A stretch of 64,000 bases of DNA from assembly GCA_963921195.1 (NCBI GenBank), contig OY992538.1, positions 15,478,330-15,542,329 on the forward strand. The letters are read 5' to 3'. The position numbers were made by a program, and so were the translations under genes. Below the pieces are notes generated by a model that saw nothing but the letters and a program-made list of their open reading frames with translations, was not told where the DNA came from and did not search any database. How positions within the stretch are numbered: position 1 is the stretch's first letter; every line of letters begins with the position of its first letter. The DNA comes from Pegoplata infirma (taxonomy: Eukaryota; Arthropoda; Insecta; Diptera; Anthomyiidae). This document shows positions 21,280 through 31,884 of this stretch, one piece after another.

Positions 21280-22405
21280 AAAGTGCTGAAACAATGATCC
21301 TAGAAAGACGAAATATGGAATGTAGGATTTTTCGATGAAGAAAAAAACATTCTGGAAGAGATACTTTTTGGAAATTCCGTTTCTAACGGGGGTAAGAAAG
21401 TATACTTTTGGTACTTTTTTTGTTCCTATAATAATGACCTTAGAAGCTTGCATTTTGGAATGTAGGGTACTTCGGTGAAAAAAACATTCTGCTAAAGTAT
21501 TTTTTTTTAAAATCCTTTTCTAGAGGTATAAAAAAGCGTTTTTTGATACTTTTTATATTTCATGAAGTAATGATCCTAGGCACTGAAATTTTGAATGCTG
21601 GATAACTTTCTTTTATGAAATTCTGTTTTTAAGGGTCGTGACCGATCGTAAAGGGGATAGTGTAAATTTGGTTATTTTTATATTTTTTGAAATAATGGTT
21701 CTGAAACTTGATATTTTAAATATAGGATCACCTAGCACAAAAAAAAAGTTTTCAGAAAATTTAATTTTAAGGGATGAGGTGGAAAATGGTTATTTTTACC
21801 TATCTAACTATTAAACTAAAAGCCCCCAGAAATAACAGCCATATTTAAAAATTAAAAATTTTAGGGTAAAAAAGGGTACCTGGTAGAAGTGGTGTAAAAT
21901 GGTACTTTTCATATCTATAAAATAACTAAAATAGAAATTTTTATTTCTTTAACGCATATTATACGGACAGGAATGAACTTGCATGGAACAAAAGGAGATG
22001 GAATTGGAAATGACATGGAGTAGAACGGGGATCGATATGGAATAGAGCAGGGAACAATATGGAATGATACTGTTTACTCAAATTTATCGTATTTAACTTT
22101 TTTTATTCCATATTTTTTCTCCCTACATGTTTTTTCACTCAAACTTATTTTTATTTCCATTTATTTTTTCACTGAAATATTTATTCACTTAAAATCGAAA
22201 ATTGTCAATATCTTTTTTTCACCGGAACGCACATGATAACGTACCAGCGAAGTTATTCAAATTGTATTGTTTGAATTATTCATTGAAATATTATTTTATG
22301 AAAGACATAAACATCCACAAGTAAATAAAACAAAGACCACCTTGGGAAATTTTTTGAAATCGATATAGTAATCCTGATCCTTCCATTATTCGGTATTCAA
22401 TACAA

Positions 22406-22436
22406 CCGGTAACGAAGTACCGGGATGGTAAGCTAG
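22406..22436 (+). other. Helitron 3' hairpin and CTAG terminus
   Basis: Stem CCGGTA / TACCGG (22406-22411, 22418-22423), 6-nt loop, then 9 nt and CTAG (22433-22436), followed by T. Confidence 0.8.
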
Positions 22437-22672
22437 TATAAGCATATATGAACATACACATTTATTTTTAGCCGGGTGGTTAGTTCTTTTATTGTGGACT
22501 GCGTCGTGCCATCTACAGTCAGACGGACGGACAGACGGTCATTCACAGAATGTCTTAGAATCGATCATGAATCAATAATATATATGCTTTATGGGGTGCT
22601 CGACCGATATTTCGATGCGTTACAAATGGAATGACAAAGTGAGTATATCCCCATACTGTTGTTGGAGGGTAT

Positions 22673-23765
22673 AAAAGTCTTGGAATCTTTATATTTTTCT
22701 ACAGAAAAATTCTTAGAACAGAAGGTCAAAAAACGTTTTTTTGGGTTTTTTTTCACTAAACCAGAAACTCAGAACCTTTTCAACCGATTTTCAATTTTTT
22801 AACTGTTTTGAATATGAAATAACACAGGTTGACAAAAAATTAACTTTTTCAATTTGCCTGAACTTTGACAACTGATTTATATGGACTTTGGTGTGCTGAT
22901 TCCGAATCTGTTTTTCAATTTGTTCCATTAGCTCTCGTTCGCGAGCAAATCGCTGGTAAAGGTAAAAAACGGGCGATTTTTACCAACTTTGCAAGGCTAT
23001 AATTGGTAACACTAATTTTAGAGCCTCAGTTTTAAACACGAACTTAACTATATTGGATGCGAGGATTCCAAAACTGTTATTAACTTATTTCTTACAGCTT
23101 TAGTTTTCGAGTTACAACGCAAGTATATTTCAAAAAATCGTTCTCGTCATTCCAGCCAAACCACTTGTCTTCATATTAACGTCATGGGTTAATTTGTTTT
23201 TGGGATTTTTTTTTAGAAAGTCAAAATGAGGTCACCAACCTGTTGCAAATGTCTGAGGTTGCTTAGTAACTGCTAATAAAAAGATACCATTTTCCAATTA
23301 TTTGATTAAAATAATATGTTATTTCGTTGCTTCATAACTCGAAAGCCTGTAGGAGAAAACTAATAGCATTTTTAAATTAATCGTGGCCTTAAACTCTGGC
23401 GCAGTGATTAACGGCTTAAATTTAAAAAGGGCAATAATAAAAAATTTTTAATTCCGGGCAAAAAAAAGTGTTGCCCTGTGTAATCTTTATTTAATTTAAA
23501 TTTTACACTTTTTTTTTTAATTCGGGAGGTTTAGAAATTTTCCTGTAGATTATAAGGTGGCAACGAAATTTTTAAACATGGCCGATAAGCCGAGAGACCC
23601 CAACCTTAAAATCGTCTCTTTTATATATATTTTAAGTTTCAGGCAAATCGGTTTATAAAGGTTTGGGTACTTCCATTGTCAGAGTTTTATTGTAAAAAAA
23701 AGTTCTCAGAATACAAATGTTTTTTGAGGAAAAAGGATTTTTAATTCTGAGAATTTTTTAATAGA
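22673..23765. other. Dispersed repeat DNA, no gene
   Basis: Phrases such as AAACTGCTCT-like, GGTAACACTAATTTTAG and GTTTTCGAGTTACAACGC mark old repeats. Bases 23545-23640 (GGCCGATAAGCCGAGAGACC) recur at 53340-53380. No domain-like frame. Confidence 0.4.
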
Positions 23766-24394
23766 AACAAGTAGAAAAATTAAATTCGACTTGGCCGAAT
23801 CTATGAATACCCTATACTATGAATGCCATTGTTAAGTGAAAGTAAATTTTCTAACGTGAAAAAACAAACATTTTTGATTCGAAATATTTTATTTTGTGTA
23901 AAAACACTTTTTTTAAGTAATTTTGGAAAAAAAAAAATAATTTATTAAATTTTTTTTGAGTGTAAAATTTTTTTTTGAGTGTAAAATTTTTTTCGAGTGA
24001 AATTTTTATTTTTTTAGTGTAAAAATATTTTTGAGTGACAAAAATAGGTTGTAAAATATTTTTATGACTTACCAATGTTTTTAAAACATATTTAATGGGT
24101 TTTCAACACGTCAATTGAAGGTGAAACTAATCTGAAATTCACGGTTTTGCTAATAACTTTTGAACCACTGAACCGATTTGACTAAAATTCAATATGAACC
24201 CGACCAGGGAACGACAAATTTATATGCCAAGCGTCAGCATTCTCAGAATTGCCTTTCGTTAGCGTGTTTTTTTATCTCGAAAATTCACGAAAAACCCTTG
24301 CCTAAATTCAGTCTTTTGCTCATAACTTTTGAACCACTAGACCGATTTCGCTTGATTGCAATACTAACCTGACCAGGTAAATGCCCAACATATA

Positions 24395-25000
24395 TGAGGC
24401 ATTCCACACCAAATGTCCCGCTACAGAAAAACATGTGTCCCGTAAATTTCTGAATAGGTTGTTTGGATAGCCCTATATGGAACTAATAAAACTACGTTTT
24501 TGGTTTTTCTAATTTTCAGAAACTGGGCTTAGGAGGCGTGGTCAAATGCTGGGAAAATAGTCAAATTTGTGGCGAGTTGCCTTGATTATATATTTATCAC
24601 ATTAAAACGGAACGTTGCGAATGAGTATTATTAATTGCATAAATATTACGCATACGCTCTGTTGAAGTAAGAAAATACAAGCAAATTACTAAATTGTTAT
24701 GAAATTAAAAATACAAATGCGATTTTGTCGAAAAAAACGAAAAACGCGTGTCTGAATTTGTAAATTTTTAAGATTGTGGTGCATTCCGTTTTAATGTGAT
24801 AAATATTTAATCAAGGCAACTCGCCATAAATTTGACAATTTTTCCATTATTTGACCACGCCTCCTAAGCCCAGTTTTTGAAAAATTTAAAAACCAAAAAC
24901 GCAATTTTCTAAGTTCCATATAGGGCTATCCAAACAACCTATTCAGAAGTTTACGGTAAACATGTTTTTTTTCGCTGGACATTTGGTGTGGAATGCCTCA
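24395..25000. mobile_element. Foldback, TGAGGCATTCCACACC family, copy 2
   Basis: Ends TGAGGCATTCCACACCAAAT and complement ending at 25000, TA on both sides. The uninterrupted site GCCCAACATATATGCCAAAC exists at 40421-40445 in another mini-me copy, which fixes both insertion point and TA duplication. At 606 bp this is a deleted version of copy 1. Confidence 0.9.
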
Positions 25001-25118
25001 TATGCCAAACTTCAGGAGCCTTCGTAAAGTCTTTCAAAAGTAAGAGTGCTTTCAGCAGACAGACGGACGGACGGACATCGCTAGATCGTCTTAAAATCGG
25101 TCGAGGAGCATGAATATA

Positions 25119-25574
25119 CAGGTAAAGCCCGGTTTAACGAATCTCGGTTTAACGAATATTCGATATAACGAACGACAAAAGTGTTAACATCAACATTGAT
25201 TACCTTATATAACGAACGTTTAAAACATGTTCCGCTCAATGTAACGCACGCTTGATTTAAAAAAGGACAACAATTAGTTGAAAAAATCAAAAAAGTTGTT
25301 AGGTCTAAACTAGCAAGTAAGGATTTTTGAAATCAGTAGCTTCCAGAAACCAAAAAAATACCGTATTTTGGTTTCAGTTCATTTATTTTGAATACTTCTT
25401 GAATAAAAGCATGTTTTTATGTTTAATGTGTTAAGAATTCACTGTTAACTTGATTATTTTAATAAAAAATACATAAAAAAACTTCGGGATATAACGAATC
25501 TCCCGATATAACGAATCTCCCGATATAACGAATGGGTCCAACATTATATCATTCGTTATATTGAGCTTTGCCTG
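25119..25574. mobile_element. pogo/Tigger-like MITE
   Basis: Ends CAGGTAAAGCCCGGTTTAAC and TTATATTGAGCTTTGCCTG, with multiple ATAACGAA repeats just inside (e.g. 25161, 25495, 25511, 25527). This matches the known pogo/Tigger style (CAGG...ATAACGAA). Left flank TA, right flank CA (a probable decayed TA). Non-coding; inserted in the TA tract of mini-me. Confidence 0.75.
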
Positions 25575-25660
25575 CATATACTTTACTGGGTCCTAGACCA
25601 ATATTTCGAGGTGTTACAAACGAAATGACAAACTTATATATACTAGACTGGAGGGTATAA

Positions 25661-25995
25661 GAATATCTCATATCTTCAGAAGTAAATATATCTAAATATA
25701 ATCTAAATCGAAAATATCTCTAAATCTTAGAATTTTTCTATACAAAGAATTTTTCTTAATATTATAATTTTTCGTTAGAAACATTGCCTCAGTGTCTGAA
25801 AACTTTTGTATATGAAAATAACATTTTTGACCTGCTATATAGTAAATATCTATTAACCGATAAAATAGTATATATAACATATGACATCTTCTGATCAAAA
25901 TCCCTCTAAATTGGCAATAAAGTTGCTTATGTTTAAATTGCAACCATTTTTAGTTGTCTTTATGTTTTTAATGTTGCTTGCTATTCTTAATACTT
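25661..25995. other. Unassigned AT-rich DNA
   Basis: No gene or clear repeat boundary between the mini-me end and the next TIR element. Confidence 0.35.
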
Positions 25996-26728
25996 CCCAG
26001 CAAAACTTAGATTACCAAATAAGGTATAAAATAAGGTATATGATCTCTTATTTTATACATTGCAGCATTGATGATTTTAACAGGCGATGAGACTCAAAGT
26101 AATGCATCCACATTATCACATAGAATACCAGTAAGGTATAAAATAAGTCATAAATTTATAACGAAGAATACCAGTAAGGTGTAAAATATATGATATTTTA
26201 TAGGTTACGAGTAAGGTATATAATATAGCATACCAGAACGTAATATATAAGGTGTTACGAGTAGTGAAAAAGTAATTTTGTATTAAATTTACTCACGTGA
26301 TTGTAAGTGAGTGTAAGTAGATATAATATGCTAGTGAGTCTGTGTCGTTAGAAATTTCTTGTCGTGAGCCCATCTCTAGTTTAAACTTATGCATTTTTTT
26401 ATAAAATAATTATTTTTTATGTTTTTGTAATGCATTATGCATTTAATTATAAATAATGCATTATTTCAAACTTTTAAATAACACATAATGTAACCAAATA
26501 TAAATCATCCATGATATAATGTTTAGAAATAATAAATATGAAATACATTTTTCCAATAATCATGCATTACGTAGCAAATTATTAGAAATGAATTATTTTT
26601 CACTTTAAAATAATACGTTGTGGAACAAGTGTTTGGTAAGACATCCTAAAATAATGCTACAAATAAGGTATATACATTACCTGGTAATGTGTTATATAAT
26701 CACTACCCATTACCAAAGTTTTGCTGGG
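25996..26728. mobile_element. CCCAGCAAAA-family TIR element, 733 bp
   Basis: Ends CCCAGCAAAACTTAGATTACC and GGTAATG...CCAAAGTTTTGCTGGG. Repeated AAGGTATAAAATA phrases at the left. A hAT-like end (TTTACTCACGTGATTGTAAG... CCCATCTCTAG) at 26226-26384 is embedded. Same family as 38825-39251. Confidence 0.6.
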
Positions 26729-27859
26729 TTTAGCTAGTACCAGGGATGGAAAATTTAATAATAAAAATAGTACTTTTTTGAATCTTTCGGTACTTAGTTA
26801 GTTCTGATCAATTGTTTTTCAATTGTGAGCCTTCTTGAGGTCTATAAAGATTTTTAACGAAGATATGGAAATCAAAGATTTTAGAGGAATAATGCAAAGG
26901 ATGTTCGGAAAAACTAGTATAAAACCCAAACAACAACCGAATGTCGAAGAAATTAAAAATGAAAGTATGATTTTTTACCACTCCCACGGATTTGCCTTCA
27001 GATTCAGAGACAGAGACTGAAAACGATTCTCACATTTAGAAAAATTTTTCGTACATTGAAAAGCTTTCGAAGAATTTTAAAATTAAAAAAAATGCGACAA
27101 AAAATGTATGAAGAAAAATCGCTAATGTTTAAAGATAAGGCTAAAAGGTATTTAAAAATGTACTTAAGTACTAATTTAACCAGCCCTGCTTACAACATTC
27201 GCTGTTGTTGGAGTTTTCGATTATATTGTTTTAGTTGTTGTTGTTATTACTTTTACGGTTATTCTTTGACACAATGTTGGCAATATACGCACCTGAGCAT
27301 TTCGTAATAAATAAAAATCTCTAAAATATATAGCAAAAAAAAAAAACCTTCTTTAGAAAGAAAAAAAAGAAATTGCTAAAAAGGGGGGATCTAAAATATA
27401 TAAAAACAACAACATCAAAAATAATACTACTACCGCACACATACTCAAACTTTCAAAAAATAAAACAAAGTTATAATGAAATCGTATGAATGGGGGGAGC
27501 GAACAGAAACTCAAAATGAAAGTATCTTAATGGTTGTATTTATGTACAGAGTGTTGTGCTACACTAAAAGAAAAAATATAGTAGGAAAACTGATATTAGA
27601 AATAATAATAAAATGAAGAAAAAAGAAAACGATTTTTACTTCACGACCCCTTATAAAAAATTTCGACTGAATCGCCAACAAACATAGAACCCCTTCACAA
27701 TCAATCAAAGATTTACAGATATATTTTCATAAATTTTCAAAAACATAGAAATTTAATTGAAATTTTAAAAACATTTTGCTAAAAAAATAATGTTTCTTTA
27801 AAATTTTTTTTCAATATCAAAAGTTTTCTTTTTTAAATTTTAAGAATTAAAAATGTTAC
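26729..27859. other. Low-copy DNA, possible hAT end and coding remnant
   Basis: Starts with ACCAGGGATGGAAAATTTAA (26742), resembling a hAT terminus, without an identifiable partner. A coding-like patch is listed separately. TTG repeats at 27205-27250 and A-rich DNA to 27860 show nothing else. Confidence 0.35.
26820..27035 (+). pseudogene. Unidentified coding-like remnant
   Basis: A lysine/glutamate-rich frame (FGKTSIKPKQQPNVEEIKNE, ending near 26965) is followed, after a 1-nt shift in a T run at about 26973, by TTPTDLPSDSETETENDSHI and a stop at 27036. The acidic Ser/Glu/Thr composition is more protein-like than neighbouring DNA. No family recognised. It may be a broken transposase or a host fragment. 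Confidence 0.25.
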
Positions 27860-28440
27860 AAAACTCTAAAATCGCCAAAAGGATGGGTTTTTGTAAATTC
27901 TGGCTCTAAGGGGTTAAAAAAGAGTACTTTTGGTACTTTTTATAAATCCTGAAATAATGGTCCTTGACAAATAAATTTTTTATGTAGAATCAAGCGGTTG
28001 AAAAATATTCAGGAAAAAGTACTTTTCAGAAAGAAATTGCAAACCTTATGGGACAAAAAGGTATAAACTTATGTACTTTGGTACTTTTTATTTCTCCTGA
28101 AATAATGGTCATAGAAACTTTAACTTTGAACAAAAAATAATTAAATTATTTTGAAAAAGGTACCTTTAGAAATTTCGCTTTAAATGTTGTAAAGGGTAAA
28201 AAATTGTACTTTGGTACTTTTGTTCTTTCTCTTAAAATAATGGCTGTAGAAACTTAAAATTTGGAATGTAGGATCATCCAGTAAAAAACATTCTGACAAA
28301 ATTTGTAAAAGATTTCAAATCAAAGCGGGTAAAAAATCGTATTTTGGAACTTTTTAGATCTTCAGATATAATGGTCCTAAAATAATTTGGTTTTTAGAAT
28401 GTAGAATTCTCCATTAAAAAAATAATACTTTTTATATATA
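27860..28440 (+). mobile_element. Helitron-derived repeat block
   Basis: Four degenerate units like the 145-bp Helitron repeats: GAGTACTTTTGGTACTTTTTATAAATCCTG (phrase spans 27921), GTACTTTGGTACTTTTTATT, CTGAAATAATGGTC and GAATGTAGGATCATCCAG. Neither Helitron terminus is visible. Confidence 0.6.
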
Positions 28441-28442
28441 TA

Positions 28443-30390
28443 TGGGGCATTCCATGTCAAATCGGACACTTTGAAATTTTTTTTTTAGATTTTCCCAATT
28501 TGTCTACAGTTTTTAGTACCCTTCGAAAACTTCTTTGTGGTAAATTTTCAGATTTTTTTGATGACCCGTTCAAAAGATATCTAATTTTTAAAAATTGGTG
28601 GTTTGTTCCTGTACTCAAACTTATTTTACTCATAACTTCTTCAATCATGGTCCAAATTTCAATTTTTTTTTTTAATTTTTGCTTTTTTACGTACTTTTAA
28701 AAATTTTAATCCCAAAAAATTCTCAAAAGCGCTCTAGTATGCGATTTTTAAGTTTTAAAATTTAAATCGCATTTTTGAAAATGTTTGTACTCTTCGATTT
28801 TTTTGGACATTTTTTTGTGTGAAACATCTATCGATTCTTCAAATTTTTTGCCCGGAAGGATCGTGGGATAACGATTATTACTATTTTTTAAAATTTTTTG
28901 AAAAAATTGCATTGTAATTTTCTCAATCTAAAAATCATTTCTACTGCTCGAATGGTGCGTCATAGAGGGGTCCTTTATAATTAATATTAATTTTTTCGTC
29001 TCAACATTTCTTTGGAACAAACTAATACCCTATCTCCAATTTCTAAGGGGGCTCCAACACAAAACGACATTTTTTAAAATTTGCTCCAACCGCTCTAACT
29101 GCCCTAATAGTGCCCTTAGAGCAACAAAATGTATGACCGACCCACAATATATTTTTAGTCCAAACATTTTCTCTGAACACACTTACCCTCTATCTTTAAC
29201 TGTTAAGGCGGTCCCCATACAATTTTTTTTTATTTTTTGTAAATTTGTTTTATTTAATTAGCTTCTACCGTTCCAATGGAGCGTCCGAGAGCGTTCATTA
29301 GTGACACCGACCCCCATTTATTTTTACCCTACAACATTTTTTTAAAACATACCTACGCCCTATCTCCACTCCCTAAGTAGGCTTCCATGCAAATAACAGT
29401 TGGAGCAAATTTTATAAAAATGTAATTTTGTATGGGAGCCTACTTAGGGAGTGGAGATAGGGCATAGGTATATTTAAAAAAATGTTGTAGGGTAAAAATA
29501 AATGGGGGTCGATCTCACTAATGACCCCTCTCGGACGCACCATTGGACCGGTAGAAGCAGATTAAATAAAACAAATTTTCAAAAAAATAAAAAAAATTGT
29601 ATGGGGACCGCCTTAACAATTAGAGATAGAGGGTAGGTGTGTTCAGAGAAAATGTTTGGACTAAAAAAATATTGTGGATCGGTGATACATTTTGTTGCTC
29701 TAAGGGCACTAGTGGGGCAGTTAGAGCGGTTGGATCAAATTTTAAAAAAATGTCGTTTTGTGTGGGAGCCCCCTTAGAAATTGGAGATAGGGTATTAGTT
29801 TGTTCCAAAGAAATGTTAAGACGTAAAAATTATTGGGTGTCGGTCTTATAAAGGGCCCCTCTATGACGCACCATTGGAGCCGTAGAAATGATTTTATGAT
29901 TGGAAAATTATAATAAAATTTTTTAAAAAAATTTAAAAAAAATAGTAATAATCGTTATCCCACGATCCTCCTGGGCAAAAAATTTGTAGAATCAATAGAT
30001 GTTTTACACAAAAAAATCTCAAAAAAATCGAAGAGCACAAACATTTTCAAAAATGAGATTAAAATTTTAAAACTTAAAAATAGCATAGTAGAGCGCTTTT
30101 AAGAATTTTTTTGGGATTTTTTTTTTAAAAAGAACGTAAAAAAACAAAAATTTTGAAACAAAAAAAATTTCAAATTTGGACCATTATTGAAGAAGTTATG
30201 AGTAAAAGAAGTTTGAATAAAGGAACAAACTACCAATTTTTAAAAATTCAATATCTTTTGAACGGGTCATCAAAAAAACCTGAAAATTTACCACGAAGGA
30301 GTTTTCGCAGGGTACTAAAAACTGTTAACAAATTGGGAAAATCTAAAATTTTTTTTTTTCAAAGTGTCCGATTTGACATGGAATGCCCCA
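28443..30390. mobile_element. Foldback, TGGGGCATTCCATGTC family, copy 1
   Basis: Ends TGGGGCATTCCATGTCAAAT / complement, TA on both sides (28441-28442, 30391-30392). The arms of about 950 bp pair along their whole length with centre near 29410. Each arm is built of about three degenerate sub-units of about 190 bp (AATGGTGCGTC...GAGGGGTC...ACCGACCC...CCCTATCTC...AAGG). Non-coding. A second copy at 53389-58358 and a decayed third at 49612-51452. Confidence 0.9.
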
Positions 30391-30392
30391 TA

Positions 30393-30766
30393 TATATAAA
30401 GAAGGTTTAATCACGGTATTAAAAATTCGTTATTTATTTACAGAAAAAGGGCAATTTTTGGCAACAAAACCATTGCATGCAAAATGTGAATTTGCAGTTT
30501 TATTGCATTTTTTCCGAGAAATAATCTTTGTCTTTAGTCATTTTTTCATATCTCTTATAGTTTTCGAGATAATCTTAAAATGTAAATTTTTTGACGTTTG
30601 ACCGCGATTTATTTCAAAACTGCTCTGGCGAAGATTTTGATTTTCATCGAAATATTGTAGTGGGGCACCCCAAATTCATAATCAAGAGAGACATTTACAG
30701 TGTTAGCAACTTGAGGTTAAAGTTGTTTTGGCCGAGTCGTGTTCTTTTACCTTAACTTTAGCACAC
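30393..30766. other. Unassigned DNA between two foldbacks
   Basis: Contains GTGGGGCACCCC (30660) and TTTTCGAGATAAT-type phrases. No gene signal. Confidence 0.35.
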
Positions 30767-31061
30767 ACTGAAAGAATTTTGTTCATTACGGCTATGAAAA
30801 CGTACATTGATTCTATGAAAAAAATCATTAGAAGTGAGCCAATGATGCCCTTCATAGAATCTATGAAACAAATTCATAGAAACCAGAAACCTATGAAAAA
30901 GTTCATAGGCTATGGAAAAAAAAAATATTATTCAATTCTGTTTTTATTTATTTTATTATTTTAATTTTATTTTTTTTTTTTTATTTTATTTTTATTTATT
31001 TTTATTATTTTATTTATTTACAATTTTCTATTTTTAAAAATTTATATTTTTTTTTAACTTA

Positions 31062-31138
31062 TCCCCACCGAGATTCGAACATAGAACCTCTTGTTCGTGA
31101 AGCTTAGTCTCTAGCCACTTAGCTAAATTATATAAACA
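31062..31138 (-). ncRNA. tRNA-like cassette in left arm
   Basis: Minus strand: A box TAGCTAAGTGGCTAGAG, then GGTTCTATGTTCGAATCTCG with B box GTTCGAATC. Spacing tRNA-like. T stem and acceptor stem pair poorly and no immediate oligo-T follows (first TTTTT about 25 nt on). tRNA-derived, probably decayed. Confidence 0.55.
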
Positions 31139-31884
31139 AGTAACAACACTTAAAATCAAATTTGAATAATATCACTGTGCTACACCAAAAATATGCAGGG
31201 GTTCTCATATGAAAATTCGGGTTGGTTGAAGTCCATAGAGTACTGATATACTCATAGTTTTTCTGGATCACTTCGTTAAGTACGTTTTTTATTGGCAAAT
31301 GTGTTGAAAAACGGCAATTCTTAAATTACAAATTTAAAAAATTATTACTTTGTTAGTTTGCAACCGATTTTCGATTTTATGGATTTTTTTGAAAGGTATA
31401 AGTCTCACCTTTTAAACAAAATAAAAATATTAAAATTCGATCAAGAATTGGCTGAGCTACGATCGTTTAAGTTAAAAAAAATCCAATTTTTTGAAAAATT
31501 TGTCATGTTCTTTATACTCTAAGTTGAAAGTGCATCATTAAACAATTTTTGTTTTATTTTTGTATAAAAGTATAGTAAAGTAGCTTTCCAAAACACCAAA
31601 AAACATAACAATCGGTTAAAAAATGAATGAATTATGCTAAGTTTAGTGATAGGACATTTTTAATTTTTTTCAGAAATGCTTGTAATTTAGGTATTATTCA
31701 AAAATCTTATTGCTAGTAGTAATTTTATGTGCCTATGCATATAAACAAGAGATGGTAACATAATTAGATTTGTGCGTGATTGACACATGATCACAAGTGA
31801 GCGTGATTGAAAATCAATTTTACTCACGTCGTTGTGAGTGAGTGTCAGTGGAATAAAAAAGTGTGAGTGAAATAAAAAAAAAAT

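Larger units (their letters stand above)
19277..22436 (+). mobile_element. Non-autonomous Helitron
   Basis: Starts with TCTATATATATAAAAGAG after an A and ends with CTAG before a T, matching insertion between A and T. A 6-bp stem hairpin lies 9 nt before the CTAG, the canonical Helitron 3' end. The left subterminal part has GACTGAC repeats (19303-19330). The interior is 145-bp repeats, a 16-bp minisatellite, further degenerate repeats and a GGAATGG-rich stretch (21970-22070). No Rep/helicase coding. It lies between TATATG-rich sequences of the host TIR element. TC at 19271 is an alternative start. Confidence 0.8.
16928..22476. mobile_element. 5.5-kb TIR element CCCGGCTAAAAATG, containing a Helitron
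   Basis: Inverted ends CCCGGCTAAAAATG (16928) and CATTTATTTTTAGCCGGG (to 22476), each followed inward by many CATATATGA-like palindromic motifs (16945-17155; 19140-19270 and 22438-22465). The flanks rejoin into mini-me sequence. The target duplication is only 2-3 bp and ambiguous. Without the Helitron it is about 2.4 kb. No transposase frame. Superfamily not assigned. Confidence 0.65.
14870..22672 (-). mobile_element. mini-me-type repeat (CTCCAACTACAG variant), split by two insertions
   Basis: Reverse copy in three pieces. Bases 14985-15164 (TTTTTTCCCCCTGGTCCGATT... AACCTGCCTAGGACC) match, in complement, 53900-53870. Bases 16903-16927 continue with ACATATTCGTGTC. Bases 22477-22672 finish with TTTATTGTGGACTGC, the GACGGACGGACAGACGG tract, the TATATATGC core and GTTGGAGGGTATAA. 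Intact references are 53615-54337 and 55780-57460. Interrupted by a hAT element and by the 16928-22476 TIR element. Confidence 0.75.
23766..25660 (-). mobile_element. mini-me-type repeat, long variant, with two insertions
   Basis: Reverse copy from ACAAGTAGAAAAATTAAATT and the GACTTGGCCGAATCT hairpin-like end (23766-23805) to GACTGGAGGGTATAA (25660). Contains the doubled GAACCACT...CCGATTT phrase and GACAGACGGACGGACGG (25057-25075). Interrupted by a foldback (24395-25000) and a pogo-like MITE (25119-25574). Confidence 0.75.
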
